Below, piece by piece: positions 1 through 5,319 of a stretch of DNA of 5,319 nucleotides (within the stretch, counting starts at the first letter, position 1; each line of letters opens with the position of its first letter). Location: assembly GCA_036732755.1 (NCBI GenBank), contig DAINBU010000203.1, positions 1 through 5,319 on the forward strand, written 5' to 3'. The position numbers and the translations under genes were made by a program. The notes beneath the pieces are model-generated. The model worked only from the letters and a program-made list of their open reading frames with translations. It had not been told where the DNA came from and did no database searches. The DNA is from DASRRB01 sp036732755. GTDB lineage: Bacteria; Planctomycetota; B15-G4; SIAN01.

Positions 1-101
1 CGGAGCCGCTGAAGCGCCCCGGCAGCAAGCTCGGCCGCAACGACCCGTGCCCGTGCGGGAGCGGCAAGAAGTTCAAGAAGTGCTGCGCGAAGGAGTCGTG
101 A
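1..101 (+). CDS. secA: C-terminal end of SecA-like protein (SEC-C zinc motif), 5' truncated
   Basis: Reading from base 3 gives 32 residues before a TGA at 99-101. They contain GRNDPCPCGSGKKFKKCC, the SEC-C motif with the C-x-C-x8-C-C zinc ligand pattern, preceded by a short basic linker. In SecA, the ATPase motor of the Sec protein export pathway, this motif forms the extreme C-terminus, binds zinc and helps contact SecB and the ribosome. Ending four residues after the last cysteine fits SecA well. The body of the protein lies outside the window, and SEC-C also occurs at the end of unrelated proteins (YchJ-like, UPF0149-like and others), so SecA is the most likely identity rather than a proven one. 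The gene converges on the M48 protease gene with only 27 bases between the two stop codons. Confidence 0.65.
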   Translation, partial: EPLKRPGSKLGRNDPCPCGSGKKFKKCCAKES

Positions 102-128
102 GCCGCTCCGCGCGCGGCGACTCGGCGA

Positions 129-1520
129 CTACTTCGGCGGCGGCCCCTGCAGCGCGGCGAGGCGCTCCTGCGACTTCTGCGCGAGCGCCGACTCCTGCGG
201 CGCGAGGTCGAGGACGAGCTGGTACTCCTTCGCCGCGTCCTGCTTCTTGCCCTCGAGCTCGCGCGCGCGGCCGAGGTAGTAGTGGGCGATCGGGTTGTCG
301 GGAAAGAGCGCGGTCGCCTTCGCGAGCGACGCCGCGGCGCTCGCGCCCTTCTTCGCGTCGACGTCGAGCGCGCCCAGATAGAAGAAGGTCTTCCAGTGGC
401 CGCGCGCGACACCGGCCTTCGCCTGCAGCGCGAGCGCCCGCTCGAAGTGGGCGCGCCCTCGATCGCCGCTTCCCCGCGCGTAGGCGACCTCGCCGGCGGT
501 CACCTCGAAGAGCGCCTCGTCGGGCGCGAGCCGGCGCGCCTCGTCGGCGAGCGCCGCCGCCTGCGCGAGCGCCTTCGCGTCGGCCGGCGATTTCGAAAGG
601 AGCCGCTGCGCCTGGTCGTTCTTCTGGTGGGCCGGCGCCCTCGCCTGCAGCGCCTTGACGATTCGGACGAATCGATCGTCGGGGCGGGGCGGCGCGCGGA
701 ACTGTTCGGGCTTCTTCGCGAGCACCTCCGGTGCCGTCTTCGCGATCTCGGAATCGATGTCCTGGAGCCGCTGCTCGTTGGTCGGGTGCGAGCGCAGGAA
801 CGACGGCGTGCTCGCGCCGGCCTGCCGCTCGAGGCGCTGGAAGTACTCGAAGGTCTTCTTCATCTCGCGCGGGTCGTAGCCCATGACGTGGGAGAAATGG
901 ACGCCGCGCTGGTCGGCCTCGCTCTCCTGCGCGCGGCCATAGTGCAGGAGCAGGAGCGGCGCGCCCGTGCCGGCGAGCGCCGAGACGCATTTCGCCTGGT
1001 CGGGGTCGAGCTTCAGCATCTCCGTGCCCACGCCGATCGCCGACACGACCGCGCCCGCGAAGAGCGTCTTGTTCTGCTGCAGCATGGCGTGCTTGTGCTC
1101 GACGTGGCCGAGCTCGTGGCCGAGCACCGCGACGAACTCCCCCTCCGACTCGAGGTTCACGAGCAGCCCGCGCGTGATGTAGACGTACCCGCCCGGCAGC
1201 GCGAAGGCGTTCGGCTCCGACGAGTTCAGGATCTCGAACTGGTAGGCGAAGTCGTCCTTGCGCACCGAGTGGCCCGCCATCTCCTTCACCACCGCGCCGA
1301 GGTACTGCTGCGCCGCCGCGTCGGGGAGCGCGCCGTCGAACTGCTGCTCGAGGTTGGGTGCCGCCTGGTCGCCGAGCGCCTGCTCCTCCTGCACGTCCCA
1401 CTGCATCACGGCGAAACGACTCTCTCCCGTCACCGGGTCGGTGACGCAGGCGGACGCGAGCAGGGCGGCGGGGAGAAGCCCGGATCGAAGGCGGCGGCGG
1501 CGCGAACGCTGGGCGAACAT
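129..1520 (-). CDS. M48 family zinc metalloprotease, predicted lipoprotein with C-terminal TPR repeats
   Basis: This 463-residue protein is a probable envelope protease of peptidase family M48. The N-terminus has an arginine-rich stretch (residues 5-12), a hydrophobic segment (14-24) and a likely lipobox ASAC with the lipidated Cys at 25. Alanine at -3 is less usual than leucine. The +2 residue is Val rather than Asp, so outer-membrane sorting is expected. The zinc site is HELGH at 135-139 (ligands H135 and H139, catalytic E136), with the third ligand probably E199 in ESEAD. The family's conserved SHP motif follows at 244-246. Residues about 334-442 form at least three TPR-like helical pairs, the clearest at 413-441. 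Protease plus TPR resembles BepA, which degrades or assembles outer-membrane proteins such as LptD; lipidation resembles LoiP. The start is supported by GGAG seven bases upstream and by the signal peptide. The gene is divergent from the ABC cassette, so it is not in that operon. Family assignment is firm; the substrate is unknown. Confidence 0.93.
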   Translation of the reverse strand: MFAQRSRRRRLRSGLLPAALLASACVTDPVTGESRFAVMQWDVQEEQALGDQAAPNLEQQFDGALPDAAAQQYLGAVVKEMAGHSVRKDDFAYQFEILNSSEPNAFALPGGYVYITRGLLVNLESEGEFVAVLGHELGHVEHKHAMLQQNKTLFAGAVVSAIGVGTEMLKLDPDQAKCVSALAGTGAPLLLLHYGRAQESEADQRGVHFSHVMGYDPREMKKTFEYFQRLERQAGASTPSFLRSHPTNEQRLQDIDSEIAKTAPEVLAKKPEQFRAPPRPDDRFVRIVKALQARAPAHQKNDQAQRLLSKSPADAKALAQAAALADEARRLAPDEALFEVTAGEVAYARGSGDRGRAHFERALALQAKAGVARGHWKTFFYLGALDVDAKKGASAAASLAKATALFPDNPIAHYYLGRARELEGKKQDAAKEYQLVLDLAPQESALAQKSQERLAALQGPPPK

Positions 1521-1564
1521 GCGGGAGCTCCGGACGGACGGCGGGCCGACGACCGCGCGAGCAT
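1521..1564. promoter_or_regulatory. Divergent intergenic region between M48 protease and ABC cassette
   Basis: These 44 bases separate two divergent start codons, so promoters for both directions must lie here or inside the flanking genes. Nothing matches a strong -35/-10 pair. A weak -10-like TATGCT, read on the minus strand at 1560-1565, faces the protease gene but has no recognisable -35 at the proper distance. The region is too short for two complete non-overlapping promoters, so the transcription signals probably overlap the coding ends. This call is by position, not by motif. Confidence 0.3.
1528..1531 (-). promoter_or_regulatory. Ribosome binding site of the M48 protease gene
   Basis: Read on the minus strand this is GGAG, ending seven bases before the ATG at 1520. 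The spacing is near ideal for a Shine-Dalgarno site. It supports the chosen start, which also begins a well-formed lipoprotein signal peptide. Confidence 0.6.
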
Positions 1565-2353
1565 ATGGTGGGTTGGAACCTCCCGCCGACGGACGCCGAC
1601 TTGGACGCCATTCGCGCCGAACGCCTCGCCCACGTCTATCGCCGCTTCCCGTGGTCGCGCGGCCGCGCGTCGCTGCGCGACGTGACGTTGCGCGTCGGCA
1701 TGGGCGAGCTCCACCTGCTCGCCGGCGCGAACGGCGCGGGGAAGAGCACGCTTCTCTTGGTCCTCGCCGGAGCGCTCGCGCCCTCCGCCGGCCGCGTCGA
1801 GATCCTCGGCGCGCCGATCGGCGCGCCGGCGACGCGAGAGCGCGTCGCGTGGCTGCCCGAGGCGAGCGACGGCGCCTCGCGCCTCACCGCGCGCGAGGCG
1901 GCGCGGCTGCAGGCCGCGCTCTACGGATTGCCGCGTGCCGCTGGCCGCGAGCGCGCCGAGCAGTCGTTGCACGACGTCGGCCTCGACGCGCTCGCCGACC
2001 GGCCGCTGCGCACGCTCTCCAAGGGCGAGCGGCGCCGCGCCGCGCTCGCGCAGGCGCTCGTCCCCGACCCCGACCTCCTGCTGCTCGACGAGCCGCTCGA
2101 CGGCGTCGACCCCGAGTCGAGCGAGCTCCTGCTCGAGCTCCTCGCGCGGCGCGCGGCGGGCGGCAAATCGGTGCTGCTCTCCTCGCACGTGCTGCTCGAC
2201 GGCCGGCGCGGCGGCGACGTGCTCACGGTGCTCGACGCCGGCCGCGTCGTCGCGAGCGGCCCGCCGGCCGAGCTGCTGGCGCGGCCCGAAGGAGGCGAGC
2301 CGCTCTCCTTCGCCGAGCTGCTGCGCCGCCGGCGTGCGCCGGCGCCGCCATGA
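1565..2353 (+). CDS. ABC transporter ATP-binding protein (ABC-2 / CcmA-like subfamily)
   Basis: This 262-residue cytoplasmic nucleotide-binding subunit probably powers the permease encoded just downstream. All core motifs are visible in order: Walker A GANGAGKST at 54-62, a Q-loop region at about 95-100 reading AWLPEA (Glu in place of the usual Gln), signature LSKGE at 151-155, Walker B LLLLDEP at 171-177, D-loop DGVD at 179-182, and the switch histidine H208 in LSSH. The LPE and LSKG variants are familiar in ATPases that pair with ABC-2 permeases (NatA, CcmA and drug or polysaccharide exporters), so the enzyme should be active. The start is uncertain. The ATG at 1565 has no clear ribosome binding site, and conserved-looking sequence begins only near residue 16; GTG at 1568 or TTG at 1601 are alternatives. 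Its TGA overlaps the permease start as ATGA. Substrate and transport direction cannot be read from this subunit. Confidence 0.94.
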   Translation: MVGWNLPPTDADLDAIRAERLAHVYRRFPWSRGRASLRDVTLRVGMGELHLLAGANGAGKSTLLLVLAGALAPSAGRVEILGAPIGAPATRERVAWLPEASDGASRLTAREAARLQAALYGLPRAAGRERAEQSLHDVGLDALADRPLRTLSKGERRRAALAQALVPDPDLLLLDEPLDGVDPESSELLLELLARRAAGGKSVLLSSHVLLDGRRGGDVLTVLDAGRVVASGPPAELLARPEGGEPLSFAELLRRRRAPAPP

Positions 2354-3585
2354 ACGCGCTGCGCCGCATCGCGGCCCTCGCGCGCGCGACGGCACGCGAT
2401 CTCTTCGCCGGACACGGCGCCGCGCTGCTCGGGATCGCGCTCCTCGCGGCGGTCGTCGCGACGCGCGCGACGCTCGGCCGATCCGAAGAGGAGCTGCGCG
2501 CCGTCGCGCTGCGCGAGCGCGCCGCCGCCGCCGCCGTCGTCGCGCTGCTCGCGGTCGCGATCGCCGCCACCCAGGCGATCGCCGACGACCGCCGCACGCG
2601 CCGCCTCGCGCAGCTCCTCGCCACGCCGCTGCGCCCCTTCGAGTACCTGCTCGGGCGCTGGCTCGGCGTCGGCGTCGGCCTCGTCCTGCCGCTGGTCGTG
2701 GTCCAGCTCGCGCTGCTCGCGCTGCCCGAGGCGGGGCTGCTGCGCCACCCCGAGCAGTTCGCGCCGAGCGACACGACCGACGCGACGCGCGTGGTCTGGA
2801 CGCGCGCCGACGGCTCGGCCGTCGCGGACGGGCGCGTCGCCGTGCTGCGCGGCGGCGACCGGATCGCGTGGACGTTCGACGCGCCCGCCGTCCCCGCCGG
2901 CGGCTTTCGTCTCGAGCTGTCGCTGCGCGCCATCGGCGAGGGCGGCGCCGACGCGCCGGCGATCGCGCTCGACGTCGACGGCCGGCCCTGGATCGCGCGC
3001 CGCGAGCTGCGCTCGTTCGTCGAGACGACGCTGCGCGAGCCGCTGCCGGCCGGCGCGCGCCCGCGCGAGATCACGCTGCGGCTCGAGGGCGCGGCCGTGC
3101 ACGCGCGCGTCGAGTCGGACGCGTGCCGCCTGCTCGGCGCGCGCCGCTCGCCGCTCTCGAGCCTCGCGCGCGCGGCCAGCGGCGCGACGCTCCTCCTGCT
3201 CTTCGGCGCGAGCGTCGCGGCGGCGCTCGCGGTCGTGCTGCCCGACGTCCTCGCGCTGGTCGCGACGGCGCTCGTCGCGCTGCTCGGCTTCCTGCGGCCG
3301 CTCCTGGTCGACGTCGCGGCCACCGTCGCCGACGACCCCGAGCACGCCTCGCTCGCGACGCGCCAGCTCGCGCGCCTGCTCGGCAGCGTGAGCGGCGCGC
3401 TGCCGGACCTCTCCGCGCTCGTCGCGGGCGACCGCCTCGCGGCGGCGGCGCCGCCGTTCGTGCGCGGCGACCTTCTGGTGCACGCCTGGCCGCTCCTGCT
3501 TTCGCTCGCGGCGCTGGCGGCGGCGGCACTCTTCGTCAAGCCGGCGCGGCGTCGCTTCGCGCGCGCGGCGGCGGGGGCGGCATGA
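2350..3585 (+). CDS. ABC-2-type transporter permease with large extracytoplasmic domain
   Basis: This 411-residue integral membrane protein is the likely partner of the upstream ATPase. Probable membrane segments lie at about 21-39, 56-77, 99-126, 276-296, 298-320 and 379-397. Between segments 2 and 3 is a cytoplasmic stretch (78-104) with the ABC-2 permease pattern of basic residues, then LLATPLRPFEYLLGRWLG, where the ATPase would dock. Residues about 127-275 are hydrophilic, with alternating polar and hydrophobic runs (for example WTFDAP, LELSLRA, IALDVDG, ITLRLEG). This suggests a beta-rich domain outside the membrane between the two membrane halves, and it is much larger than the loops of minimal ABC-2 permeases. 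A second soluble stretch (about 325-375) precedes the last membrane segment. The start is fixed by the ATGA overlap with the ATPase stop and by the start of hydrophobicity; there is no independent ribosome binding site, so translational coupling is likely. The substrate is unknown. Confidence 0.85.
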   Translation: MNALRRIAALARATARDLFAGHGAALLGIALLAAVVATRATLGRSEEELRAVALRERAAAAAVVALLAVAIAATQAIADDRRTRRLAQLLATPLRPFEYLLGRWLGVGVGLVLPLVVVQLALLALPEAGLLRHPEQFAPSDTTDATRVVWTRADGSAVADGRVAVLRGGDRIAWTFDAPAVPAGGFRLELSLRAIGEGGADAPAIALDVDGRPWIARRELRSFVETTLREPLPAGARPREITLRLEGAAVHARVESDACRLLGARRSPLSSLARAASGATLLLLFGASVAAALAVVLPDVLALVATALVALLGFLRPLLVDVAATVADDPEHASLATRQLARLLGSVSGALPDLSALVAGDRLAAAAPPFVRGDLLVHAWPLLLSLAALAAAALFVKPARRRFARAAAGAA

Positions 3586-4304
3586 GGGCGCTGCGGTCGC
3601 GCGCGCTGCTGCTCGCCGTCGCGATCGCGGGGCTCTGGGCCGCGCAAAGCCTCGCGCCGGCGCGCGCGCCCGACCTCGTGCCGCCGGGCCACCCGCTGAT
3701 CGGCGCGCTCGGTCCGTTGCGGCCCTTCGTCGCCGAGCTGGTGCGGCTGCGCTTCGAGTCGTCGCGCCGCTCGGCGCGCGTCTTCGGGCAGCTCGACGAC
3801 GCCTGGAGCGTGCTCGCGCTCGCGCCCGGCGACCCCAACGACTTCATCCACTTCGGCAGCTACTTCGTGATCGACGCGCCGTCGCTCCTGCAGGAGGACG
3901 CGGAGCGCGGCGCGCTGGTCCACGCCGGGCTCGAGATCCTCGCGCGCGGGCGGCGGATCCATCCCGCGTCGTGGCCGCTCGCGCTCGCGGAGGCGGCGGC
4001 GGTCGACCACGTGCGCCGCCAGCCGGAGACGCTGCGCGCGGCGGCCGGCGCGGGCGACGCCGAGGCGCTCGTGCGGCGCCTCTTCGCGCGCTGCGAGGAC
4101 GCGCTCGCGCACGCGCCGCCGCGCGGCGCGACGGGGCGCGTGTGGCTGCTGGTCCAGCTCGAGATGCTGGTCGAGCGCGCCGCCGCGCAGGAGCGAGAGC
4201 GCGCGTCGATCCGTCCCGATTTCGAGCGATTTGCGGGTCGTCTCCTCGCCGAGCCCGACCTGCCGCCCACGGCGCGCGCCGCGCTGGAGGCGGCGTTGCA
4301 CTGA
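3582..4304 (+). CDS. Signal-anchored helical protein of unknown function, third gene of ABC cassette
   Basis: This 240-residue protein is not confidently recognised. It begins MRALRSR, then a hydrophobic segment (about 8-23) that could be a membrane anchor or an uncleaved signal, then a Pro/Ala-rich linker. The rest looks soluble and mostly alpha-helical, with heptad-like Ala/Leu/Arg/Glu runs (about 45-82, 101-124, 131-175, 185-224) and little beta pattern. A central stretch, DPNDFIHFGSYFVID at 84-98, stands out as less repetitive and may be the conserved core. The layout (anchor, then a segment ending in AP-x-DP followed by aromatic residues) loosely recalls degenerate TPR-like proteins that accompany ABC-2 permeases in some high-GC and planctomycete-type genomes, but this is an impression, not a match. 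ATGA overlap with the permease stop argues for coupled translation and a shared complex, with this protein as an accessory subunit outside the membrane. One cysteine (C171) is present and no catalytic motif is seen. Confidence 0.8.
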   Translation: MRALRSRALLLAVAIAGLWAAQSLAPARAPDLVPPGHPLIGALGPLRPFVAELVRLRFESSRRSARVFGQLDDAWSVLALAPGDPNDFIHFGSYFVIDAPSLLQEDAERGALVHAGLEILARGRRIHPASWPLALAEAAAVDHVRRQPETLRAAAGAGDAEALVRRLFARCEDALAHAPPRGATGRVWLLVQLEMLVERAAAQERERASIRPDFERFAGRLLAEPDLPPTARAALEAALH

Positions 4305-4321
4305 GCCGTTCGCGCGGCCGC

Positions 4322-4327
4322 TACGAT
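4322..4327 (+). promoter_or_regulatory. Possible -10 element (TACGAT) for a leaderless transcript
   Basis: TACGAT fits the TAnnnT pattern of a housekeeping -10 box. It ends seven bases before the ATG at 4335, so transcription would start at or next to the start codon. No proper Shine-Dalgarno lies upstream of that ATG (only GCGGA directly abutting it), which is consistent with a leaderless message. No -35 is evident, and that site would fall inside the preceding gene. The alternative is simple read-through from the ABC cassette. Confidence 0.3.
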
Positions 4328-4334
4328 CCGCGGA

Positions 4335-5319
4335 ATGGAGCTCTCCGCCTCCCTGCTCGCCGCCTCCTGGTCGTGGACGACGGGCGAGATCGCGCTGGCG
4401 CTGGCCGCCGCGGTGGGCGCGGTCGCGAGCCGCCGATCGCTGCGGACCCGGCTGATCGAGGACGCGCGGCGCGCCGCCTGGACCGAGGAGACGCTGCGCG
4501 ATCGCGCGGCGCTGCGCACCCTCGTCAAACCGGTCGGGATCGTCGCGCTCCTCGGCATCGCAGTCGGACTCCTGCGCGCGCCGGACGCGGCGGGGCGCGC
4601 GAGCGCATTCGCATTCGGGGTCGGGATCGCGGTCGCCATGACGGGACTCGCGGTCGCCGCTGCGCTCGAGCGGGCGACCCGTCACCGCCTCCCCGCCGGG
4701 TCGGGCTCCGAGGCGGCCGCGGCCGGCGTCGCGAACGACGGGGCGCGCAGCGCGCTCCTCGCCGTCTCCGGCCTGCAGGCGCTCGCGAGCGCGCTGGTCG
4801 CGGCCGCGTTCGTCGATCCCGACGCCGCGTGGGGGCTCGCCGCCGGCGCGCTGGTCGTCGCGTGGTTCGCGCTGGCAGCGCGCGCGCCGTCGCCGGCCGC
4901 GGCGCGCCTCGCCGGATTGATGTCGGTGCAGGCGTTCGCGCTCGCCGCCGCGACCCGCTCCGCGCCGGCGGAGGTCGCGTCACTTGCGCATTTGCTCGTC
5001 GCGTGCGGCGCGGCACTCCCGTGGGCCGTGCGCGCGCGCGGGGCGGACGGGCTCGAGCTCGGCGGGGGGCGCCGCCTGCTCGTCCCGGCCGCCGCGCTCG
5101 CGTTGGCGGGCGTGCTGCTCACCTTGTTCGTGCCGCGCGGGGCGTCGTCGCTCGCGCTGCTGGCCGGCGTCGCGCTGACGGCGGCGGCGGCGCGCGCGGG
5201 CGCCTGGCGCGGCCGCCCGCCGCGCGCCTCCCTCGAGCTCTCGCCCGCACTCTTCCTGCCGCTGCTCGCGCTCGCGGCGACCCTGGTGGTCGCGACCGCG
5301 GCCGGCGGCGGCTCCGGGA
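4335..5319 (+). CDS. Multi-pass membrane protein, 3' truncated; possibly a divergent HppA-like protein
   Basis: From ATG 4335 the frame stays open for 328 codons to the window edge, so the C-terminus is missing. No other in-frame start exists between the previous stop (4302-4304) and this ATG. About nine or ten membrane segments are predictable, near 17-32, 67-82, 90-111, 138-160, 164-182, 214-232, 247-266, 272-288 and 302-322. A charged cytoplasmic-type stretch (33-65, rich in Arg and Glu) follows the first segment. The order of segment 1, charged loop, KPVGIV, AFAFG..., ATR near 114-116, and a later VPAAALALAGVLLTLFV (250-266) loosely parallels the N-terminal half of membrane-bound pyrophosphatases. 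However, the family's hallmark catalytic loop motifs (DVGADLVGK-like and the DNVGDNVGD-like stretch) are absent from the part seen. The protein is therefore either a catalytically degenerate relative or an unrelated Ala-rich membrane protein. It is separated by 30 bases from the ABC cassette and may be co-transcribed. That it is a coding membrane protein is much surer than any family name. Confidence 0.7.
   Translation, partial: MELSASLLAASWSWTTGEIALALAAAVGAVASRRSLRTRLIEDARRAAWTEETLRDRAALRTLVKPVGIVALLGIAVGLLRAPDAAGRASAFAFGVGIAVAMTGLAVAAALERATRHRLPAGSGSEAAAAGVANDGARSALLAVSGLQALASALVAAAFVDPDAAWGLAAGALVVAWFALAARAPSPAAARLAGLMSVQAFALAAATRSAPAEVASLAHLLVACGAALPWAVRARGADGLELGGGRRLLVPAAALALAGVLLTLFVPRGASSLALLAGVALTAAAARAGAWRGRPPRASLELSPALFLPLLALAATLVVATAAGGGSG

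Noticed and set aside
102..118. Inverted repeat GCCGC...GCGGC between the convergent stop codons, as a possible terminator
   Set aside because: The stem is only five pairs and no T-run follows on either strand. In DNA this GC-rich such short palindromes are common by chance.
73..1611. 512-codon minus-strand frame overlapping the M48 gene
   Set aside because: The same strand carries the M48 protease in another frame with HELGH, ESEAD and a lipoprotein signal. This frame is a low-complexity Arg/Ala/Gly translation without motifs.
282..1685. 467-codon plus-strand frame across the M48 gene
   Set aside because: It is antisense to the protease, is Arg/Leu/Val-rich with no recognisable domain, and also overlaps the ATPase start.
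1258..2349. N-terminal extension of the permease frame upstream of its ATG
   Set aside because: The frame stays open only because of GC bias. The extension is Arg/Ala-rich and overlaps the ATPase, while the ATG at 2350 sits exactly at the ATGA junction and begins the hydrophobic protein.
1935..3581. N-terminal extension of the third cassette gene's frame
   Set aside because: This stretch translates to Arg/Ala low complexity across the ATPase and permease genes. The signal-anchor start at 3582 fits the coupled overlap.
4314..4321. Palindrome GCGGCCGC in the gap before the last gene, as an operator
   Set aside because: It is an eight-base GC palindrome with no second copy or promoter relation, and is expected by chance at this base composition.
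2223..4685. 820-codon open frame on the minus strand, opposite the permease and the third gene
   Set aside because: It is rich in Arg, Ala, Ser and Pro, has no domain pattern, and spans three well-supported plus-strand genes. It is the expected antisense shadow of very GC-rich coding sequence.
4525..5122. Minus-strand frames of 163 and 146 codons opposite the membrane protein gene
   Set aside because: They are Arg/Pro/Ser/Ala low-complexity translations with no start context. The opposite strand has a continuous frame with clear membrane segments.

Overview
The window is very GC-rich throughout. Third codon positions are almost all G or C, which produces long spurious reading frames on both strands. 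The SEC-C tail, the M48 lipoprotein with a TPR tail and the ABC-2 cassette point to a Gram-negative, diderm, high-GC bacterium. An uncultured Myxococcota- or Desulfobacterota-like ('deltaproteobacterial') lineage would fit, but no marker gene here fixes the taxonomy.

Layout from left to right. (1) Bases 1-101 hold the last 32 codons of a plus-strand gene ending in a zinc-binding SEC-C motif, most likely the SecA preprotein translocase. (2) Bases 129-1520 on the minus strand, tail to tail with it, encode a predicted lipoprotein M48 zinc metalloprotease with a C-terminal TPR region, a BepA/LoiP-like envelope quality-control protease. (3) After a 44-base divergent gap, a plus-strand run begins at 1565: an ABC ATPase (1565-2353), an ABC-2-type permease with a ~150-residue extracytoplasmic domain (2350-3585), and a membrane-anchored helical protein of unknown function (3582-4304). 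Both junctions are ATGA stop/start overlaps, so the three proteins are probably made together and act as one membrane complex. (4) After 30 bases, possibly carrying a leaderless-type -10 element, a multi-pass membrane protein starts at 4335 and runs off the right edge. Its layout faintly recalls membrane pyrophosphatases (HppA), but the catalytic motifs of that family are not visible.

The ABC cassette is the most interesting part. The ATPase is ordinary, but the permease carries a sizeable, apparently beta-rich domain between its membrane halves, and the third gene, locked to it by translational coupling, encodes a signal-anchored helical protein. This suggests a three-part envelope machine whose substrate cannot be read from the sequence. 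No RNA genes, CRISPR arrays, insertion sequences or long repeats were seen.
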